NCBI RefSeq assembly: GCF_001633105.1
Contig: NZ_LUKZ01000009.1
Location: 368,823 to 401,714, forward strand
DNA length: 32,892 bases
Reading direction: 5' to 3'
From: Acidovorax sp. GW101-3H11
Lineage (GTDB): Bacteria > Pseudomonadota > Gammaproteobacteria > Burkholderiales > Burkholderiaceae_C
The position numbers and the translations under genes were made by a program. The notes beneath the pieces were generated by a model. That model was not told the origin of the DNA and made no database searches. It was given only the letters and a program-made list of their open reading frames with translations. Shown here piece by piece: positions 18,215 through 25,563 of this stretch (the stretch's first letter is position 1; every line of letters begins with the position of its first letter).

Positions 18215-18250
18215 TTCACACCCACCTCACAAACTTCATAGCGCCCTCAC
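18215..18250 (+). promoter_or_regulatory. Two tandem CreB-binding sites (cre tags) upstream of creD
   Basis: The E. coli CreB tag is TTCACNNNNNNTTCAC. Here site 1 (18215-18230) is TTCAC-6-CTCAC, matching nine of ten fixed bases. Site 2 (18235-18250) is TTCAT-6-CTCAC, matching eight of ten. They start 20 bp apart (two helical turns), so both lie on one DNA face. They sit in the 133-bp gap between the divergent gene and creD and may act on both. Confidence 0.65.
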
Positions 18251-18297
18251 AGCGCGCCACAACACTGCTCCCACAACATTCACTTGTGGAGGATCTT

Positions 18298-19803
18298 TTG
18301 CTGAAACACCCCTTGTTCACCAAACTGGCGGCGCTGGCCGCCATCACCGTGCTGCTGCTTTTTGGCCTCGGGCTGATCGAAGATGTGGTGCGCGACCGGC
18401 TGCGCTACCGCAGCATCACCGCACAAAGCGTGGCCGAGAGCCTGGCCGGGCCGCAGACGCTGATGGGCCCCATGATCCACAGCGCCTGCGTGGAGAGCTG
18501 GGAGGTGGAGACCGGCAAGGGCGACGAGCGCCGCATGGTGGAGCAGCGCCGCGAGTTTTTGCTCACGGCCATGCCCGAGCAGCTCAAGCTCAGCACCGGC
18601 GCCGCGATGGAAGAACGCGCACGCGGCCTGCACAAGGTGAACACCTACAACCTCAAGGCCCATGTGACGGCGCAGTGGGGGCCGCTCACCAGCCTGCTGC
18701 CACAAACCACCATGAAGAATTCGCGCATGGTGTGTGGCGCCCCCGTGGTGATGATGGCGGTGGGCGATGCGCGCGGCATCCGCACCGCGCAGCTCACGCT
18801 GGGCGACCAGGCCATGGCCCTCAAACCCGGCACCTTTCACCCCACCTACAGCCGGGGCCTGCACGCGATGCTGCCGGAGTCGGTGCGTGGCAAGGCCGAC
18901 GGCCTCACGGCCACGCTGGACCTGGAGCTGGTGGGCACGGAGCGCCTGGGCATCGTCCCGCTGGGGGGCAACACCGAGGTGCTGATGACCAGCAGCTGGC
19001 CCCACCCGTCGTTCGCAGGGCGCTTTCTGCCGTCGGAGCGTGAGGTCAAGAAAACCGGCTTCTCGGCCCAGTGGCGCCTGTCGTCGCTGGCCACCACGGC
19101 GCAGGCCGATGTGGCCAGTGGCAAGCGCGTGTGCCTGGCGGGTGCAGAAGACGGCATCGGCAATGCACCCGGCAGCAGCCCGGGCGACTGCGCCGACAGT
19201 TTCAGCGTGGCCTTCATCGACCCGGTGAACCCCTATTCCCTCTCAGACCGCGCCACCAAATACGGCGTGTTGTTCATTGCGCTCACCTTTGTGGCCGTGG
19301 GCCTGTTCGAGCTGATGAAAAAGCTGCGCGTGCACCCGGTGCAGTACCTGCTGGTGGGCAGCGCGCTGTGCAGCTTCTTCCTGCTGCTGGTGAGCCTGTC
19401 GGAGCACCTGCCGTTTGGCATCTCGTACGCGGTGGCGGCCACGGCCTGTGTGCTGCTGCTGGCCTATTACGCCAGCCACATGCTGGGCAGCCTGGCGCGG
19501 GGTATTCCGCTGGGGGCGGGCATTGCGCTGCTGTATGGCCTGCTGTATGTGCTGCTGCAGCTGGAGCAGACGGCGCTGGTGGTGGGCGCGATTGCACTCT
19601 TCCTGGTGCTGGCGGCGGTGATGGTGCTGACGCGCAAGGTGAACTGGTACGGGCTGTCGCAGAACGGCGGCACGCCGGGCCGCCCCATGCCGCCCAAGCC
19701 ACCGTCCACACCGCCCACCTCGCCCATGCCACCCACACCAGCCGCGCCTGCTGTGCCCGCCACACCGGCCCGCCCTGTCACCCCCCGCGCGGAGGCCGCA
19801 TGA
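18298..19803 (+). CDS. creD: Inner membrane protein CreD
   Basis: Target gene of CreBC; its overproduction in E. coli gives colicin E2 tolerance, and in other bacteria it is linked to beta-lactam response and envelope stress. The start is a TTG (18298-18300) with GGAGG at 18288-18292. The 501 residues begin LLKHPLFTKLAALAAITVLL (first read as Met). One N-terminal helix (about 10-30) is followed by a long periplasmic domain (to about 310) and several C-terminal helices. The last ~45 residues are a Pro-rich tail (MPPKPPSTPPTSPMPPTP) not expected in E. coli CreD. The stop overlaps the next start as ATGA. Confidence 0.92.
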   Translation: MLKHPLFTKLAALAAITVLLLFGLGLIEDVVRDRLRYRSITAQSVAESLAGPQTLMGPMIHSACVESWEVETGKGDERRMVEQRREFLLTAMPEQLKLSTGAAMEERARGLHKVNTYNLKAHVTAQWGPLTSLLPQTTMKNSRMVCGAPVVMMAVGDARGIRTAQLTLGDQAMALKPGTFHPTYSRGLHAMLPESVRGKADGLTATLDLELVGTERLGIVPLGGNTEVLMTSSWPHPSFAGRFLPSEREVKKTGFSAQWRLSSLATTAQADVASGKRVCLAGAEDGIGNAPGSSPGDCADSFSVAFIDPVNPYSLSDRATKYGVLFIALTFVAVGLFELMKKLRVHPVQYLLVGSALCSFFLLLVSLSEHLPFGISYAVAATACVLLLAYYASHMLGSLARGIPLGAGIALLYGLLYVLLQLEQTALVVGAIALFLVLAAVMVLTRKVNWYGLSQNGGTPGRPMPPKPPSTPPTSPMPPTPAAPAVPATPARPVTPRAEAA

Positions 19804-20168
19804 CACCCGGCACCCTGGGCCCGCAGCCCGGTACCCCGCCAGCCCCTCGCACCTGGGCCGCGCACCTGGCCCAGGGCCCGGGGGACGCGGGCCCCCTCAC
19901 CCCGGCGGCATTGGCGACGACGCTGACGGCGGCCGAGGCCGCCCGCGTGCAGCGCCACCGCGACCAGCTGATGAGCGCGCTGCGCGCCCGGGACCGGGTG
20001 GCGCTGGTCAGCGCCAAGCAGCAGGTGCTGGAGGCGGCCTTCTGCCCCCGCGAGACACCGGGCTCGGCCAGTGCAGCCGCAGCGCCGTCGCCCGCCCTGC
20101 GCCGCGCGCTGCGCGATCTGTCGTGGCGCATGGCGGCACTGTTGCTGCCACGCAGCCCCGGGTGCTGA
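19800..20168 (+). CDS. Small protein of unknown function, translationally coupled to creD
   Basis: 122 residues, starting MTPGTLGPQPGTPPAPRTWA. The ATG overlaps the creD stop codon by four bases (ATGA), which supports it being real and translated with creD. The N-terminal third is Pro/Gly-rich. The middle, AARVQRHRDQLMSALRARDR, is predicted helical and basic. No motif, signal peptide or membrane segment is recognised. It is the last gene of the cre transcript, followed 36 bp later by a terminator. Confidence 0.6.
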   Translation: MTPGTLGPQPGTPPAPRTWAAHLAQGPGDAGPLTPAALATTLTAAEAARVQRHRDQLMSALRARDRVALVSAKQQVLEAAFCPRETPGSASAAAAPSPALRRALRDLSWRMAALLLPRSPGC

Positions 20169-20204
20169 GAGACTGAAGGCCTTTGACCCGCGCCCGCGTG
20201 GCAG

Positions 20205-20239
20205 AGCCCGGCATGCCCGCCTGGACATGCCGGGCTTTT
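20205..20239 (+). terminator. Rho-independent terminator of the creD transcript
   Basis: AGCCCGGCATG (20205-20215) and CATGCCGGGCT (20226-20236) form a perfect 11-bp stem with a 10-base loop, followed by TTTT. This is the clearest terminator on the plus strand. Confidence 0.85.
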
Positions 20240-20252
20240 ATACGTCTTGCAA

Positions 20253-20322
20253 CCTCAAAAACAATGGTCAAAAAGGGGCTTACCGCTTATCCAAAATGCA
20301 TAGATAGCTATTAATAAATGAG
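20253..20322 (-). repeat. R2 repeat copy 6
   Basis: CTCAAAAACAATGG, AAAGGGGCTTACCGCTTATCC and ATAGATAGCTATTAATAAATG follow the reverse R2 order. It lies between the cre terminator and the 3' end of the diguanylate cyclase gene. Confidence 0.7.
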
Positions 20323-20334
20323 CAATCTATGTCT

Positions 20335-21373
20335 CTACACCGCCACGGTGCGACTGCGGCCCTCCCGCTTGGCGGTGTACACCGCGGAATCGAGCAGGCG
20401 CAGGGTCACGTCGAGCGGGCGCAGCGGGTCAAACAGCGTCAGCCCCATGCTGACCGACAGCCGGTGCGGGGGCTCGATGCCGGGCAGGGGCTGCTCGGCC
20501 AGCGCAGCATGCACACGCTGCGCCACGGCCTGGGCCTGCTCCAGCCCGGTGGCGGGCAGCAGGGCCAGAAACTCCTCGCCGCCCCAGCGCCCGACCACGT
20601 CGGAGGCCCGGAACACACTGCGGCACAGGTCGGCAAACAGCTGCAGCGCCTGGTCACCCACATGGTGGCCATGCACGTCGTTGATGCGCTTGAAGTGGTC
20701 CAGGTCCATCATCAACAGGCAGGCGGGTTCATTGCCCCGCTGCAGCAGGGCCTGCTCTTGCCGCAGGCGTTCGGTGAAGGACCGGCGGTTGGCCAGCCCG
20801 GTCAGCACATCGGTATGGGCCAGCACGGCCATCTGCTGGCGCGCGGCATCCAGCTCGGCCAGCATCTGGCCCTGGCGGTCGTTGGCGCGGTGCAGCTCCA
20901 GCAGCCGGACCACCTGGCGCGCCAGGGCGCTGAGCAGCTCCTGCGCACGCGGCGACAGCTGGCGCGGCCGGTGCGCACAGGGTGCCCAGGGCGTAGCCAT
21001 CGGGCGTGACCAGGGGGGCGCCCGCATAAAAGCGCAGCGGGTGTTTCTGGGTCACGATGCCGTAGTGCGCAAACCGCACGTCCTGGGCCAGGTCGGGCAC
21101 GATGAACACATCTGGCTGCCGGATGGCGTAACGGCACACGGACTGGTCGAGCGGCGTCTCCCGATCGGGCAGCCCTTGCGCCGACTTGAACCACTGGCGG
21201 TCGCGGTCCACAAAACTCACCAGGGCCACGGGCGCCTCGCACACATGGCCCGCAATCTCGGCCAGCTCGTCGTAGGCGGGCTCCATGGGGGTGTCGAGAA
21301 TCCCGTAGCGCTGCAGGGCCTGCAGGCGCTCGGTGTCATCGACCAGTGCTTCGAGGGAAGAGGTTGCGGCCAT
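20335..21373 (-). pseudogene. GAF-GGDEF diguanylate cyclase, split by a frameshift
   Basis: The intact protein would sense a signal through a GAF domain and make cyclic di-GMP. The first part (21373 to about 20975) starts MAATSSLEALVDDTERLQAL and runs through the GAF core to GAPLVTPDGYALGTLC. The frame then changes near 20974, and the second part continues HRPRQLSPRAQELLSALARQ into a complete GGDEF domain (DVLTGLANRR, RASD I-site, GGEEF). GAF proteins usually have VLD between LC and the next segment. Here one base stands there, as if 8 were lost. Either a real lesion or a sequencing error. The cyclase domain itself looks active. Confidence 0.85.
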
Positions 21374-21535
21374 GGAGCACAGCGGCCATGCCGCCCACAC
21401 TTGCCTAAAGAAAAGGCAGCATGCCACACAAGCGGGGCCCGCGCACGGGTAAAAGCACGCTTGCGGCCGCGCAACGCACATCCCCCATTCGCGCAGTTGC
21501 GATGCGCGAAGGCTCCCGCAAGCCAGCCGGAGACT

Positions 21536-22072
21536 TCAGGCCACTGCGGCCTGCCGCGCGTTGTGGGTGCCGTCCGCCACGGGCTCCTCGCCCGCGTCCG
21601 CGTCCGAGCAAGTGGCGCCGCCGCAGCCGTGGATCAGCTCACCGGGCAATGCCTGCGGCGCGTGCACCACGCCGGTGGCGGGGTCAAAGCCGACGCGACG
21701 CAGGTGCAGGGCCAGCGCCGCGTCCATGCTTTGCGCATGCTGGGGGAACCACAGGGCCAGTTCGCTGGCCATCACGCGCAGCACCTGCAGGTCGCCCTGC
21801 GCGGCCCGTGTGGCGCCTTCACGCATCACCTGCAGCACCACGCGGTGCTGCATGCTGTGGCAGTTGCCCGAGGCAAAACGGGTGGAGGCCATCCAGGCGT
21901 CTTCCTGGCCGAAGTGCTGGTCGGTGTGCTCCACCAGCGCCTGCCAGGCCGGCTGCAAGTGCGCGTCGTCGGCCTGCGCCACAACCGCCAGCAGATCGAC
22001 GAACTCCCGGTGGGTGTCGTCCATCAGGGGCAGGTCCAGGTTCAGCGCGTCCGACCATTCGAGTTGGGCCAT
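21536..22072 (-). CDS. Bacteriohemerythrin
   Basis: An oxygen-binding four-helix protein with a di-iron site. The 178 residues start MAQLEWSDALNLDLPLMDDT. The iron ligands fit the family: H in DTHREF, H and E in HTDQHFGQED, H and H in NCHSMQHRVV, and H and D in FPQHAQSMD. It is longer than simple hemerythrins; the tail has Cys in HGCGGATCSDADAG. ATG 22070-22072 has AGAGG upstream. It lies 162 bp before the GAF-GGDEF gene on the same strand; in that spacer nothing is recognised. Possibly an oxygen sensor or store for that cyclase, but this is inference. Confidence 0.9.
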   Translation of the reverse strand: MAQLEWSDALNLDLPLMDDTHREFVDLLAVVAQADDAHLQPAWQALVEHTDQHFGQEDAWMASTRFASGNCHSMQHRVVLQVMREGATRAAQGDLQVLRVMASELALWFPQHAQSMDAALALHLRRVGFDPATGVVHAPQALPGELIHGCGGATCSDADAGEEPVADGTHNARQAAVA

Positions 22073-22191
22073 GGGTATCAATCCCTCTGCCGTCCGGCAG
22101 CAAAACAATGGGGAAAAATGGAAAGCCCAGCTTAGAAGCCGCCCTGGCACCGCGTATTGATGCAGGTCAGGCAAGTCCCGCATGCACACGC

Positions 22192-22215
22192 AAAAAAGCC
22201 CCGCCAGAGCGGGGC
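22192..22215 (-). terminator. Terminator of the cysteine-repeat protein gene
   Basis: On the minus strand GCCCCGC and GCGGGGC (22198-22204 and 22209-22215) enclose a 4-base loop, followed directly by TTTTTT. It begins 31 bp after the stop codon at 22246. Confidence 0.85.
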
Positions 22216-22245
22216 GTTGTGCGAAAAATTGCGCGGGGGCAGTGA

Positions 22246-22845
22246 TCAGCCCTTGCCGTACATGCGCTTGATGTCGTCCACACAGGCCGACTTGGCGTTG
22301 CCCGACAGCGCGTCGCAGCGCTCCTTGGCCGCCTGGTAGTTGGCATCGTTCTTTTCTGCGTTGGCGTCCTTGCGGGCCTGCGCCACATCGGCCGCCTTCT
22401 CGGCCGCCTTCTCGGCCGGATTGTCCGCAGGCTTGGCCTGCACAGCGGCCACCTTGGCGTCGGCCTTGGCCTTCACGCGGGCGGCCTTGGCGTCTTTTTC
22501 GCAGACGTCCTTTTCATTGCCCTTGAGGTCGTCGCATTTTTCCTTGGCGACTTCGTAGGCAGCGTCAGCGCGCGCTTCGGCTACCTTTTGCGTGTTTCTG
22601 GGGCTGGGTTTGTACTGGGCTTCCAGTTCGGCCTGGGCCACTTTTTCCTTGCCCTTGGCTTCCTTCTGGCAGATGTCCTTGGCGTTGGCGGTCAGGGCAT
22701 CGCATTTTTCCTTGTCGGCCTTGTAGGTCGCTTCAATGCTGTCCTTGGCGGCCTTGTGCTCGGCCGGTGTCATGGCAAAGGCGGATGTAGCCACCAGACC
22801 GGCGGCCACGGCGGCGATCAGCGTGCGTGCGGATGGGAATTGCAT
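22246..22845 (-). CDS. Periplasmic protein with three cysteine-pair repeats
   Basis: A 199-residue exported protein of unknown function. The signal peptide is MQFPSARTLIAAVAAGLVAT then SAFA. After it a unit with the pattern KEKCDxLxGNxKDxCxK occurs three times (EKCDALTANAKDICQKEAK, EKCDDLKGNEKDVCEKDAK, ERCDALSGNAKSACVDD). Each has two Cys 12 residues apart, probably one disulfide, joined by long Ala/Lys/Glu helices. The protein is probably an extended charged helix rod. Start ATG 22843-22845 has AGGAGAA 6 bases upstream. It lies downstream of csbD, from which a hairpin separates it. Proteins of this pattern are common near csbD in betaproteobacteria; the role is presumably stress-related. Confidence 0.88.
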   Translation of the reverse strand: MQFPSARTLIAAVAAGLVATSAFAMTPAEHKAAKDSIEATYKADKEKCDALTANAKDICQKEAKGKEKVAQAELEAQYKPSPRNTQKVAEARADAAYEVAKEKCDDLKGNEKDVCEKDAKAARVKAKADAKVAAVQAKPADNPAEKAAEKAADVAQARKDANAEKNDANYQAAKERCDALSGNAKSACVDDIKRMYGKG

Positions 22846-22873
22846 GAGGTTCTCCTCGGCATCGGGGGTAGAC

Positions 22874-22893
22874 AGTGCAGTGCAGTGCAGTGC
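22874..22893. repeat. Four tandem copies of a 5-bp unit
   Basis: AGTGC repeated four times in the leader of the cysteine-repeat gene, about 30 bp upstream of its start codon. It could change length by slippage, altering the leader. Confidence 0.7.
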
Positions 22894-22937
22894 GCGGGCA
22901 GCAGGGCATGCCTGCTGCTGCTGCGGCGGCGATGGGC

Positions 22938-22965
22938 GGGCTGCACAACCCGGGCTGTGCAGCCC
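22938..22965 (-). promoter_or_regulatory. Intercistronic hairpin after csbD
   Basis: GGGCTGCACA and TGTGCAGCCC (10 bp, perfect) pair around an 8-base loop. The stem begins 7 bp after the csbD stop and has no U tract on either side. It may protect the csbD mRNA 3' end or partially terminate transcription toward the next gene. Confidence 0.6.
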
Positions 22966-22972
22966 CCGCCCG

Positions 22973-23191
22973 TCAATCGTTGAAGCGGAAGCCCGGGTGG
23001 CGTTCCTGCCATTCCTTGAGCTGCTTTTCGGCCGCTTCGCGGGCCAGGCCCTGGCGCTCCTGCAGCTTGCCCAGGAACTGCTCACGCTTGCCGTCGATGA
23101 CATCCAGGTCGTCGTTGGTGAGCTTGCCCCACTGCTCGATCATCTTGCCCTTGAACTGCTTCCAATTGCCCTTGATGGTGTCTTCATTCAT
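22973..23191 (-). CDS. csbD: CsbD family stress protein
   Basis: A small, highly charged cytosolic protein of the CsbD/YjbJ family, linked to general stress response. 72 residues starting MNEDTIKGNWKQFKGKMIEQ, the family signature (K-G-x-W-x-Q-x-K-G), then WGKLTNDDLDVIDGKREQFL. The start at 23191 has GAAGGA 7 bases upstream and is preferred to an in-frame ATG 11 codons earlier. Probably the first gene of the pair with the cysteine-repeat protein. Function in this organism is unknown. Confidence 0.95.
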   Translation of the reverse strand: MNEDTIKGNWKQFKGKMIEQWGKLTNDDLDVIDGKREQFLGKLQERQGLAREAAEKQLKEWQERHPGFRFND

Positions 23192-23573
23192 GGTTGCATC
23201 CTTCAAAAACCTCGCCCTGGCCATCCACCCGGAATGCGTGGAAACACTGCGTGGGGCGATGGATTCACTGTAAAAACGAATCAGTCAGCGGGCCGTAGTC
23301 CATGCCAAGCGGTGTGCGTGGGCCCAGGCCTACGGGGTTGACGGACGGGGCCGACGGGCAGGGCGCCATGCCGCGCGCCACAAGGGCTGGCACGCAACAC
23401 ACGCCCCCGGCAGGCCACAAAGTGTTGCAATTGCCCATCACTCCGCCCCAAGGCCCCGTGCGTCCACCCAAGGAGGCGTTTCTCTTGGTAACACTTGTGT
23501 CCCCGGCCTGCGCCTGCCCTGTGATTAAGTGGCGGTTGCGCCAAAAAGCAATGCGCGTTTCACCACGATCACC
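23192..23573. other. Intergenic region between csbD and the DUF1800 gene
   Basis: A divergent gap of 382 bp. No gene is convincing here: open frames are short, lack ribosome-binding sites and overlap the neighbours. It must hold both promoters, but no sigma-70 pair with good spacing stands out, so csbD may use an alternative sigma factor. Confidence 0.5.
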
Positions 23574-25532
23574 ATGACAAACACATACGAGGAACCTCGG
23601 GCCACCCAGGTCGCAGAGGATGCAGAGGCCCCATCTGCTAAGCAGATGCACCCCGCCATCGCCGACCGCGGGCATGCGCCCCTATTGGCCGCGCTGTTCG
23701 CATCCACCGCCGCACTGGCCGCCTGCGGCGGAGGCAGTGCAGATACCGCGAGCAACTCGCCAGCCCCCCTCCCCCCAAGTCCGGCACCCGCACCCGGAAC
23801 TGCGACACCCAGCCCGGCACCTTCAACCCCCGGGCCCTCCCCGACCCCAGCCCCCAGCCCCACACCCGCTCCTGCGCCTGGCAACTACGCCTACCCAACT
23901 GCCACCACCGACCAGGAAGCCGCACGCTTCCTGCTGCAGGCGCAGTTCTCGGCCTCCACCGCCGAGATTGCGGCCCTGCGCTCCACCACCTATGCCAACT
24001 GGCTCAGCAGCCAGTTCAGCGCGCCCGCCAGCCAGACGGGCTGGGACTGGCTGAACCAGCGGGGCTACACGGCCATCAGCGACAGCACGGCCTACTACGA
24101 CAACTCCTACCCGGCGGACCACATGATCTGGAACCAGCTCATGACCGCCCCCGATGGCCTGCGCAAGCGGGTGGCCCTGGCGCTGTCCGAAATCTGCGTG
24201 GTCTCGCTCACCGGGGTGGACATCACCTGGCGCTGCCATGCCATGGCCTGGTACTGGGACCAGCTGGTCAACAACGCGTTTGGCAACTACCGCTCGATCC
24301 TCGAAGACGTAACGCTGAACGCGGCCATGGGCTACTACCTCAACACCCGGGGCAACCAGAAGGAAAACGCGGCCACCGGCCGCCAGCCGGACGAGAACTA
24401 CGCCCGCGAAATCATGCAGCTGATGTCCATCGGGCTGGTAGCGCTCAACCCCGATGGCACGACCAAGAAGGACGGCGCGGGCAAACCCATCGACAGCTAC
24501 ACGATGGACGATGTGACCAACCTCGCACGGGTGTTCACCGGCTACGACTACGACCAGACGCAGAACGTGCCCACCACCGTGCCAGGCACGTCGCGGGTGG
24601 TGTCCAACACCACGTTTGCACGCCTGCCCATGGCGCTCAATGCATCGCGCCACTCCACCCTGGCGGCCACCTTCCTCGGCACCACGGTGCCCGCCAACAC
24701 GCCCGGACCGGCGGCGCTCAAGATGGCGCTGGACACCCTGTTCAACCACCCCAATGTGGGCCCATTCATCGGCAAGCAGCTGATCCAGCGGCTGGTCACC
24801 AGCAACCCCTCGCCCGCCTATGTGGCCCGCGTAACAGCGGCTTTCAACAACAACGGCGCCGGGGTGCGGGGCGACCTGCGCACCGTGGTCCAGGCCATCC
24901 TGCTGGACGACGAAGCCCGCTCGCCCGCCGGCCTGACCCAGCCCGGCTTCGGCAAACTGCGCGAGCCCATGCTGCGCCTGGTGCAGTGGGGCCGAACCTT
25001 CGGGCTGAACTCGGCCATGGGCAGCTGGAAAATCGGTGACCTGAGCGACCCCGGCTCCCGCCTGGGGCAGAGCCCGCTGCGCTCGCCCTCGGTGTTCAAC
25101 TTCTTCCGGCCCGGCTACGTGCCCCCATCCACCGCGCTGGCCGCCACCGGGGCCGTCGCACCCGAATTCCAGCTGGTCAACGAAAGCAGCGTGGGCGGCT
25201 ACCTCAACTACATGCAAGGCGTGATCCGCAACGGCATTTTTGTGAATGCCCCGGAGCTGCCCAACAACGCCAACACAGCCAACAATGGCTACGACATCAA
25301 GGCCACCTACGCTAACGAATTGGCCATCGTGGCCGATGCCGATGCCCTGGTCGCACGCATCAACCTGCTGCTGTGCGCAGGCCAGCTCTCGGCGGCCACG
25401 GTCAAGCTCATTGCCGATGCGCTGAAAGCCACGGCCGTCACCGCGGCCAGCCCGGACAGCGCCAAGCTGGACCGTGTGGCCGCCGCCGTCCTCCTGGTGA
25501 TGGCTTCGGCCGAATACCTCATTCAAAAGTAA
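23574..25532 (+). CDS. DUF1800 domain-containing exported protein
   Basis: A 652-residue protein. A hydrophobic segment APLLAALFASTAALAAC ends in a lipobox-like LAAC, so it may be a lipoprotein. The start is uncertain: ATG 23574 gives a 50-residue cytosolic extension, while ATG 23646 would give a normal lipoprotein signal. A Pro/Ala linker (PSPAPAPGTATPSPAPSTPG and more, about 60-100) follows. DUF1800 begins at the YAYPTATTDQEAARFLLQAQ segment. Typical segments are NRG then ENYAREIMQLMSIGL, and FFRPGYVPPS near the end. Function is unknown; the family is nearly always paired with DUF1501, as here (31-bp gap). Confidence 0.9.
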   Translation: MTNTYEEPRATQVAEDAEAPSAKQMHPAIADRGHAPLLAALFASTAALAACGGGSADTASNSPAPLPPSPAPAPGTATPSPAPSTPGPSPTPAPSPTPAPAPGNYAYPTATTDQEAARFLLQAQFSASTAEIAALRSTTYANWLSSQFSAPASQTGWDWLNQRGYTAISDSTAYYDNSYPADHMIWNQLMTAPDGLRKRVALALSEICVVSLTGVDITWRCHAMAWYWDQLVNNAFGNYRSILEDVTLNAAMGYYLNTRGNQKENAATGRQPDENYAREIMQLMSIGLVALNPDGTTKKDGAGKPIDSYTMDDVTNLARVFTGYDYDQTQNVPTTVPGTSRVVSNTTFARLPMALNASRHSTLAATFLGTTVPANTPGPAALKMALDTLFNHPNVGPFIGKQLIQRLVTSNPSPAYVARVTAAFNNNGAGVRGDLRTVVQAILLDDEARSPAGLTQPGFGKLREPMLRLVQWGRTFGLNSAMGSWKIGDLSDPGSRLGQSPLRSPSVFNFFRPGYVPPSTALAATGAVAPEFQLVNESSVGGYLNYMQGVIRNGIFVNAPELPNNANTANNGYDIKATYANELAIVADADALVARINLLLCAGQLSAATVKLIADALKATAVTAASPDSAKLDRVAAAVLLVMASAEYLIQK

Positions 25533-25563
25533 GCCCCGCCGACAGAACCCAAGAAGCCCAGCC

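Noticed and set aside
23265..23675. Short open frames between csbD and the DUF1800 gene
   Set aside because: No ribosome-binding site, no motif, and they overlap the start of the DUF1800 gene.
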